A DNA stretch of 64,000 nucleotides, taken from NCBI RefSeq assembly GCF_001189295.1, contig NZ_CP012159.1, forward strand, positions 8,292,501-8,356,500. Direction: 5' to 3'. The notes under the pieces are model-generated. The model was not told the DNA's origin. It did not search any database and worked only from the letters and a program-made list of their open reading frames with translations. Every line of letters starts with the position of its first letter. The stretch's first letter is position 1. The translations under genes were made by a program, and so were the position numbers. Below are positions 51,388 to 64,000 of this stretch, piece after piece. The DNA is from Chondromyces crocatus. Its GTDB lineage: Bacteria; Myxococcota_A; Polyangia; Polyangiales; Polyangiaceae.

Positions 51388-51454
51388 GTCGGCGCGGCCC
51401 GCGCCTCGATCGTCCGCTCTTCCCTGCACGCGCTCTCTACGTCACGATGGGGCG

Positions 51455-52000
51455 GTGGCCGAGCTGAACCTCGATCCTGCCGCTTCCCGCCTGACCCTCC
51501 GCACCCGCGCAGCCGGCATGCTCGCTCGGCTGGCACACGATCTCGAACTCGAGGCCAAACACCTCCGCGGTCACGCGCGCGTGGAGGGCGACACGTGGAC
51601 CGCCGAGCTGCAGATCCCTGTCGAGAGCCTGTCGGTCGCGGGCACGCTCCGCGGAGAGCGCCTCGATCCGAGCGCCCTGTCGGCCAGCGATCGCGGCGAG
51701 ATCGAGCGGCGTGTGCGGGACGAAGTGCTGCGAGGCACGCAAGAAGTGAAGATCCAGGCCTCCGGGCGGACCCGCACCCGCGCCGAGGTCCGGATCGTAC
51801 TCCAGGGCGCGGAGACGCGGCTCTCCGCGGCGCTGGATACGCGAGAGGGGCCAGGTGGTGCGCTCACCGTCTCGGGGTCCTGTCGCCTCTCGCTGCGTGA
51901 CCTGAAGATCGCCGAGATCAAAGGACCGCTCGGCGCCTTCAAGATCCGCGATGACGTCGAGGTGCGCTTCGACATCACGCTCCGCCCGACGTCCACCTGA
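51455..52000 (+). CDS. YceI-like protein
   Basis: A 181-residue protein, GTG start, without a signal peptide. It shows the YceI lipocalin-like pattern: 'LDPAASRLTLRTRAAGMLARLAHDLELEA' at the start (the aligned AHD-type motif), then 'WTAELQIPVESLSV', a helix with charged residues, and two strands ending 'IRDDVEVRFDITLRP'. YceI proteins bind isoprenoid-like lipids, often in the periplasm; here the absence of a signal peptide suggests a cytoplasmic role. It follows the ABC-like operon after 67 bases and could belong to it. Confidence 0.65.
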   Translation: MAELNLDPAASRLTLRTRAAGMLARLAHDLELEAKHLRGHARVEGDTWTAELQIPVESLSVAGTLRGERLDPSALSASDRGEIERRVRDEVLRGTQEVKIQASGRTRTRAEVRIVLQGAETRLSAALDTREGPGGALTVSGSCRLSLRDLKIAEIKGPLGAFKIRDDVEVRFDITLRPTST

Positions 52001-52036
52001 TCGAGCTCGCCGCCGCGTCTCACTCGCCCCCAGGCC

Positions 52037-53605
<1,569 letters not shown>

Positions 53606-53765
53606 GAGAGCGAGCGTAAAAGGCGCCCGGGGGTCGGGCAACGGTGGACGGGACGCGCCGGGATGAGCGCGCAGTGAACCACGCGCTCGGCGTCGTGAGG
53701 GGCGTCGCGGCGCAGCGCGGCATTCCACGTAAGGCGTCCGGGATCCGTCTCGGCTGGCCTCGGCT

Positions 53766-53828
53766 GGGTGCGCAGCAGGCGCTGTCGGGTGCGCAGCGGG
53801 CGCTGTCGGGCGCGCAGGGCCGCTGCTG
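53766..53828. repeat. Three-copy 21-bp tandem repeat
   Basis: Units 53766-53786, 53787-53807 and 53808-53828 share gggtgcgcagc(a/g)ggcgctgtc, the last one diverged. It lies in the spacer between the DUF362 and PilZ-like genes; a diverged copy of 'gcagggccgctgctg' follows. Confidence 0.8.
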
Positions 53829-53856
53829 AAGCGCAGGGCCGCTGCTGGCGAGGCTG

Positions 53857-54138
53857 TTACGTGGGGGGCACGGGCCGAGCGAGTCCGGCCAGCTCCGTTC
53901 GCATCTCGCGGTTGGCGTCGATCAGCCTTCCCTCGATGACGAAGGTGCTGCCGCTCTCCTCGCGCTTGCAGCGCGCCACCTTCAGCCGGATCGGCTTCTG
54001 GGATCCGACGGTCAGCGCGCCGTCGAGCGGGGTTCCAGGGGCAGCGGCGCGCGTGGAGCGCACGCTCACCAGGTCGTCGTCGACCTTGATCAGATCGGCC
54101 TCACCACCCCGCGTCCAGTTCACCTGTGCCATGGTCAT
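53857..54138 (-). CDS. Small PilZ-like protein
   Basis: A 93-residue protein of short strands: 'ADLIKVDDDLVSVRST', 'GTPLDGALTV', 'IRLKVARCKREESGSTFVIEGRLIDANREMRTELA'. The order resembles a compact PilZ-type domain of c-di-GMP-binding proteins, but the usual RxxxR at the N-terminus is not plainly visible, so this is a weak call. ATG overlaps the smpB stop (ATGA), so it is translated with smpB. A second ATG two codons later is possible. Confidence 0.55.
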   Translation of the reverse strand: MTMAQVNWTRGGEADLIKVDDDLVSVRSTRAAAPGTPLDGALTVGSQKPIRLKVARCKREESGSTFVIEGRLIDANREMRTELAGLARPVPPT

Positions 54139-54623
54139 CCTCGCCGCGCGCGCGCGACTGCCGCACGCGCCTCTCGGTCGGCCTCTTTCTCTTTGAGGCT
54201 CTCGCGCTTGTCGACGGCCTTCTTCCCCTTCGCGAGCGCAAGCTCCACCTTGGCGCGGCCCTCCTTGAAGTACATCCGCGTGGCGACCACCGTCATGCCA
54301 TCGCGATCGACGGCACGCTGGATGTCCTCGATCTCTTCCTTGTGGAGCAGCAGCTTGCGCGGCCGCTTGGCGACGTGACCGAAGGCGGCGCCCGGCAGCT
54401 CGGGGATGTTGGCGCCGTTGAGGAACGCCTCTCCCTGGTGGATGGCGCACCACGCATCGGACAGGTCGGCCCCGCCGGCGCGCAGCATCTTCACCTCGCT
54501 GCCGATCAGCGACATGCCCGCTTCGTAGCGCTCTCCCAGCTGGTACTCGAAGGTCGCCCGCTTGTTGCGGACGATCAGCTTTTCGCCGGGGGCTTCCTTT
54601 TCTTTCTTCGTTCCGCGGCCCAC
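54135..54623 (-). CDS. smpB: SsrA-binding protein SmpB
   Basis: A 162-residue RNA-binding protein that brings tmRNA to stalled ribosomes. Conserved elements: 'NKRATFEYQLGERYEAGMSLIGSEVKMLR', 'AWCAIHQGEAFLNGANIPELP', 'RPRKLLLHKEEI', 'GMTVVATRMYFKEGRAKVELALAKGKK' with the Lys/Arg-rich tail. The GTG at 54623 gives normal length; the open frame upstream is not homologous. tmRNA was not seen in this window. Divergent from uvrA with a 207-base gap. Confidence 0.93.
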   Translation of the reverse strand: MGRGTKKEKEAPGEKLIVRNKRATFEYQLGERYEAGMSLIGSEVKMLRAGGADLSDAWCAIHQGEAFLNGANIPELPGAAFGHVAKRPRKLLLHKEEIEDIQRAVDRDGMTVVATRMYFKEGRAKVELALAKGKKAVDKRESLKEKEADREARAAVARARRG

Positions 54624-54830
54624 TGCGACGCCGTAGCGCGCGGTCTTCCCGGCGTCCACTGCGCCGGGCGCACCCGACCAGGCCACTGCGAGCAAACCGA
54701 CCCTTCCGGATGACCCGCAAAACTTTCGGGAGCGATCTTTCACCCGAACGGCGCTAAGCAACCCCGCCCGCCATCACCGGCTTTCGGCTCCGGCTCAGGC
54801 CTCCGGCGTGGCGCTCCAGTCGCTCCCTCT

Positions 54831-60503
<5,673 letters not shown>

Positions 60504-60551
60504 GCGTGGAGCGCCCCCTGTCCGGCCCCTCACCGTGGTAGGTCGATCTCG

Positions 60552-61190
60552 ATGAGACGCGCCTGGCTCTTCGCGCCGCTCGCCCTCGCGTGGGGCTGCG
60601 CCCCCGCCATGCCTCCCACGGCTCCGGCCCAGGGCTCACCGACGGGAGCCGCCTCCGGGGCGCCAGCGCCCTCGGCGACGCCTTCCGGCGATGCCCTCTC
60701 CACCCCCTCGTCCCTCCCCGCTCCCCACGTGGACTTGCCCCCCACACCCCCCACCGTCACTGGCACCATCGGCGGCAAGCCCTTCTCGCCCAAGGCAGCG
60801 CTCAACCTGGGGGGCAGCGACAAAGGGCGCGTGCTCATCGGCCTCACGGACTACGCGACGTCGTGCGACGACCTGGTCACGCCGGTGGCGGGCAACCAGA
60901 TGCTCACCTTGCAGATCGAGTGGAAGGCCGGGCAGGTGGCGTTCGGAGCCGACCCGGGCAACCCGGCAATCATGAACCCGACCCACATCCTGACGACGTC
61001 GGATCCGGGACGACCGAAGCGCACGGTGCTGCCAGCGCAGGGCTCGGTCCAGCTCGTCTCGGCGCCCGAGAAGTCGGGCAGCCGCACGCGGATCAAGCTC
61101 GACCTCGCGACGGACAAGGACAGCGTGAAGGGAGAGATCGACCTGCAACTCTGCTGGGATGTGACCAGCGTCGACCTGTCCGCGAACTGA
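60552..61190 (+). CDS. Lipoprotein of unknown function
   Basis: A 212-residue lipoprotein: signal peptide ending in the lipobox ALAWGC (Cys16), a Pro/Ala/Ser-rich linker to about 70, then a globular domain of about 140 residues with strand-rich pattern ('FSPKAALNLGGSDKGRVLIGLTDYATSCDDL', 'EKSGSRTRIKLDLATDKDSVKGEIDLQLCW'). Two Cys (about 112 and 202) could pair. No family recognised. It begins 48 bases after uvrA on the same strand. Confidence 0.75.
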   Translation: MRRAWLFAPLALAWGCAPAMPPTAPAQGSPTGAASGAPAPSATPSGDALSTPSSLPAPHVDLPPTPPTVTGTIGGKPFSPKAALNLGGSDKGRVLIGLTDYATSCDDLVTPVAGNQMLTLQIEWKAGQVAFGADPGNPAIMNPTHILTTSDPGRPKRTVLPAQGSVQLVSAPEKSGSRTRIKLDLATDKDSVKGEIDLQLCWDVTSVDLSAN

Positions 61191-61263
61191 CCGGCTGGCC
61201 GGAGCCAGCGGGGTCACCGCCCGGGTCGAGGGGGCTCGATCGCTCGAGCTTGCCCCTGATCGC

Positions 61264-61620
61264 TCAAGCTTGCCCGAGAGGCTGCGTGGCCGCGGCGGAG
61301 GCGATGCTCAGGATGCGCTGCTCGGTGGCGTCGAGATCCTTGCGGATGGCCTCCAGGCGCTCCGGAAGGACATCGAGCGGAGGTGGCAGCTCGGCCCCCG
61401 GCCCGAGCTGCGCGAGGCGACCCTCCAGCTCTTTCACGTAGGCCCGGGCCTCCCCCTGGGCGCCCCTCGCGGCGGCGAGTGCTTGCAAGCGCCACGCGGA
61501 GGCGCTCGTGGCTTCCGCGCTGGTGAGCCAGCCACGGGCGTTGTCGAGCTTTTGCCCTGCGCCGCGCAGCGCGGCGAAGATCGCGTCCAGGTAGCTCGTC
61601 TCCTGCACATCGGACGGCAT
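61264..61620 (-). CDS. Small helical protein, unknown
   Basis: A 118-residue, Ala/Leu/Glu-rich protein predicted to be a helical coiled pair ('LDAIFAALRGAGQKLDNARGWLTSAEATSASAWRLQALAAARGAQGEARAYVKELEGRLAQLG' pattern), with a second helix ending in 'TEQRILSIASAAA'. No signal peptide or membrane segment. ATG at 61620 is used; a GTG four codons earlier is possible. No family recognised; it converges with the upstream lipoprotein gene. Confidence 0.55.
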   Translation of the reverse strand: MPSDVQETSYLDAIFAALRGAGQKLDNARGWLTSAEATSASAWRLQALAAARGAQGEARAYVKELEGRLAQLGPGAELPPPLDVLPERLEAIRKDLDATEQRILSIASAAATQPLGQA

Positions 61621-61759
61621 GTTGGTACTCACGCCATAGTCTACCCCGTGAAGCACCGCGCGTCGTGGCCCGTGCGAGGGTCGAGCCCCCCCCTCCCCTC
61701 CAGCGCCGTCCCGAGCGCGTCGTCCTCCCCGCCCCGGTGTGGGACCAGAGGTACACTCG

Positions 61760-63325
61760 ATGGCGCCGCCGCCCATGCGCTCGCCCAGGCACATCCCTCT
61801 GCGTCACCCGCCCCGGCCCCGCTCCCTGGGGCGTCTGCTCGGCGCGCTCTGCCCGTTCTTCCTGCAGATCACCACGGGCTGTGTCGGTCCCGCGGTGGTC
61901 GGTTCGCCCAGCCCGGGAACGACCCCACCCCCCGTCACCTCGAAGGCCGACCCCTCGACCCAGGGGCAGGTCGCCTCTTCATCCACCCCTTGCCAGACCC
62001 CGGTCGATGCCAGGACGTTCGGCGCCGGCCAGGGCGCTCCCGAGGGGGATGGTCCTGCCATCCAGCGCGCCATCCGCGCAGCCAGCGCGCAGCAGGCCCC
62101 CTGCGTGCAGTTGCCCTCGGGCGACTACGTCATTCGCCAGGCGCCAGGCCAGGCGCTGCGCGAGGTGCCCATCCGTCCCGAGGTCGATGGGCTCACCCTC
62201 GAAGGCGCGCCCGATGGCACCACCCGCATTCTCCTGGAAGCCGACAGCTTCGCGATCCTGGTCAACAAGGGGGATACGCGGCCCTTGCTGCCCGTGCGTG
62301 GGCTCAGGCTCCGCCACCTCACCATCGAGGTGCCCGGGGGGCATGGGGTCAGCGACGCGGGTGCGATCCAGCTCAACCGCTGCCCTGACGTCCACGTGGC
62401 CGACGTGCGCATCCGCATGAACGCCCGCGCCCAGGTGGCGCGCGGGCTGAAGATGTCCGGGCTCGCCACATCGCAAGGGACGAGCGGCCTGCTCGAACGG
62501 ATCCACGTCGATGGCATCAGCAAGGCGGGGATGTACCTCGCCAGCGGCACGCACCACCTCACCGTGCGGGGCTGCGAGACCCTCCACGCCTGGAACGAGC
62601 CACCCATCAACGCGCCGCCGCCAGGGCTCTCCATCTCGGACGCCCACGAGATCACCGTCGTCGACCATCACGCCCACCACAACCGCGGCGCTGGGCTGTT
62701 GATCGGCACCAACGGCGGGCCGCCGATCCGGGTGCCGGAGCTCCCGTCGGACGCCTATGGCGCGTATTACCCGGGCGCGCTGGCCCACGGTCCGGCCACG
62801 CGCATCCGGGTGGTTGGTGGCTCCTTCTCGGACAACGGAGAGGTCGGTGGCGCAGGGATCCTCATCGGGAGCGGCTACCCCGAGGTCCCCCGCGAGATCA
62901 CGCTCACCGATGTGCTCGCGCGCGGCAACCGCGGGCCCGGGATCGTCATCGAGGCCGGGGCGGACATCGCCATCGATGGCGCCGTGGTGAGCGGCAATGG
63001 GGCGCAGGGGATCCTGGTGCGCGACGTCGTGTTGCCTGGAGCTGCCGGCGCAGGACCGAGGACCACCGGGGTGCGCATCTCGAACGCGCTGATCCACGAC
63101 AACGGGCGCGCGGTCCGCGTCGACGTGGGGGGACTGGAGGTCCGGGGGGGCGCGGAGGGGGTGGGGCTCATCGGCGGAATCATCGCCGTGGGGGACGAGG
63201 GCTCGCGCCAGCGCCTCGGTGTCCGCCTGGTGCCGGAGGGGGAGCGTCGGAGTCGGGGCTTCTTCACGGTAGGCGCGCCCAGGATCGCGGCGCCCATCCT
63301 GTTCGACGGCGTGGACGCTCGGTAG
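61760..63325 (+). CDS. Right-handed beta-helix lipoprotein (pectate-lyase-like fold)
   Basis: A 521-residue lipoprotein. The signal peptide ends in the lipobox TTGC (Cys41). After a Pro/Thr/Ser-rich linker, residues about 85-500 are built of regular short strands, each with 'GI', 'GN' or 'NG' turns every 20-25 residues, as in parallel beta-helix proteins ('ITVVDHHAHHNRGAGLLIG', 'EITLTDVLARGNRGPGIVIEAGADI', 'TTGVRISNALIHDNGRAV'). No catalytic Asp/Arg set of pectate lyases is certain. Such proteins bind or cut surface polysaccharides. The ATG at 61760 is preferred; ATG at 61775 would also give the signal. Confidence 0.8.
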   Translation: MAPPPMRSPRHIPLRHPPRPRSLGRLLGALCPFFLQITTGCVGPAVVGSPSPGTTPPPVTSKADPSTQGQVASSSTPCQTPVDARTFGAGQGAPEGDGPAIQRAIRAASAQQAPCVQLPSGDYVIRQAPGQALREVPIRPEVDGLTLEGAPDGTTRILLEADSFAILVNKGDTRPLLPVRGLRLRHLTIEVPGGHGVSDAGAIQLNRCPDVHVADVRIRMNARAQVARGLKMSGLATSQGTSGLLERIHVDGISKAGMYLASGTHHLTVRGCETLHAWNEPPINAPPPGLSISDAHEITVVDHHAHHNRGAGLLIGTNGGPPIRVPELPSDAYGAYYPGALAHGPATRIRVVGGSFSDNGEVGGAGILIGSGYPEVPREITLTDVLARGNRGPGIVIEAGADIAIDGAVVSGNGAQGILVRDVVLPGAAGAGPRTTGVRISNALIHDNGRAVRVDVGGLEVRGGAEGVGLIGGIIAVGDEGSRQRLGVRLVPEGERRSRGFFTVGAPRIAAPILFDGVDAR

Positions 63326-63361
63326 TCCACGCCATCCATCGTCGCGGGGAGGTCGCGCTCG

Positions 63362-64000
63362 CTACCGGGCGGACCAGCGTGTGCCCTGCGGCGAGTCTTC
63401 CACTTCCACACCGGCCTCGATGAGGAGCTTCCGGATCATGTCGCCCTTGGCGAAGTCCTTGTCCTTCCGCGCCTGGGTCCGCAGGGCGAGCAGCCGGTCC
63501 ACGACCTCGTCGCCACCTCGACCCGCGGCCGCTCCCGAGCTGGGAGGGACGGCGTAGTCGACGCAGACCTCGGCGTGCAGCTCCGGTCGCGCGATCTCGA
63601 CGCCGAAGATGGCGAGGTGCGCGGTGAGGCAGCGGTAGACGGGGAGGAGCTCGGCCACCTCCGGGTGGGCCTCGATCCCTGCGGCGTAGAGCCCGCTCAC
63701 GTACTCGAAGAGCGCGGCCATCGCGGTGGGGGCGTCGAGATCGTCGTTCATGGCGGCGGTGAACTTCTCGATGAACTGCTCGCTCGCCGCGCCGAACTTG
63801 CCCGTCGTGTAGGTGTGGCGCATGCGGGGCACGCGCAGCTCCGGGGGGCGCTGGCTCGGGTAGCTCCCGCGAGGCAGCTCGAAGACCGAGGCGGGGGCGC
63901 CGCTCAGCCGCTCGGCGAGCACGTCGACCAGGCGCTTGATCCGCTGGTAGCCCGCCGCGGCCTGCTCCAGGAGATCCCAGTCGAAGGGCAGCTTCGTGCG
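63362..64000 (-). CDS. cysS: Cysteinyl-tRNA synthetase, C-terminal part (cut by window edge)
   Basis: The open frame runs into the window's right edge, so the start and the catalytic Rossmann domain are missing. The visible 212 residues are the C-terminal helical domain: the frame opens with 'LPFDWDLLEQAAAGYQRIKRLVD' (family-like), then 'FTAAMNDDLDAPTAMAALFEYV' and the anticodon-recognition helices ending 'RTQARKDKDFAKGDMIRKLLIEAGVEVEDSPQGTRW', a strong CysS signature. The enzyme charges tRNA-Cys. Nothing suggests a broken gene; it simply continues beyond base 64000. Confidence 0.9.
   Translation of the reverse strand, partial: RTKLPFDWDLLEQAAAGYQRIKRLVDVLAERLSGAPASVFELPRGSYPSQRPPELRVPRMRHTYTTGKFGAASEQFIEKFTAAMNDDLDAPTAMAALFEYVSGLYAAGIEAHPEVAELLPVYRCLTAHLAIFGVEIARPELHAEVCVDYAVPPSSGAAAGRGGDEVVDRLLALRTQARKDKDFAKGDMIRKLLIEAGVEVEDSPQGTRWSAR

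Overview
The window looks like chromosome from a high-GC myxobacterium, probably the Polyangium/Sorangium/Chondromyces side (Sorangiineae). This is inferred from gene content: a transmembrane Ser/Thr kinase with a Thr-rich outer tail, many lipoproteins with Cys-rich or DUF4215-type repeats, a protease with a MYXO-CTERM-like tail, thrombospondin type-3/VWA surface protein, NtrC-type regulators and a double-length UvrA. No phage, plasmid, insertion sequence or CRISPR array was recognised. Most of the sequence is ordinary housekeeping and envelope genes, with extensive false open frames on the opposite strands because of the GC bias.

Layout. 1-907 holds no supported gene. 908-7134 is a minus-strand run: Roadblock-like protein, PpiC-like lipoprotein, two membrane proteins, ttcA, pepA and class I aldolase fbaB. 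7593-11405 is plus strand: DUF2834 protein, an unknown 313-residue protein and fructose-1,6-bisphosphatase, separated by two repeat-rich spacers. 11510-14272 (minus) is fabH-nadC-birA. 14569-17779 (plus) is a Ser/Thr kinase followed by a tail-only relative. 17846-26998 (minus) carries envelope proteins, a NiCoT-like permease, lipB, an HD-GYP response regulator and a fused rRNA methyltransferase-pseudouridine synthase.

27283-33420 has TPR, protease, frataxin (cyaY), HAD phosphatase, an orphan ligand-binding lipoprotein and a P-domain lipoprotein. 33421-34366 shows no gene. 34367-41787 contains a peroxiredoxin-glutaredoxin hybrid, YchJ protein, tRNA-Arg(UCU), uppS, an OmpR-type two-component pair and envelope proteins. 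41988-44695 is an NtrC-type regulator with a SUMF1-domain lipoprotein. A 760-base spacer with degenerate repeats follows, then Uma2, a large VWA surface lipoprotein, a three-gene ABC-like membrane cluster (48651-51387) whose ATPase subunit has lost its catalytic motifs, a YceI-like protein, a DUF362 protein, smpB, the giant uvrA, two lipoproteins and the 3' part of cysS cut by the window edge.

The points most worth a second look are the catalytically degraded ABC cassette between two overlapping membrane genes, the methyltransferase-pseudouridine synthase fusion, the tandem UvrA, the histidine kinase with an abnormal ATP-binding G1 box, the kinase/tail gene pair, and several short tandem repeat arrays in otherwise gene-free spacers. 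All functional statements come from reading translated sequence by eye; no database search was run.
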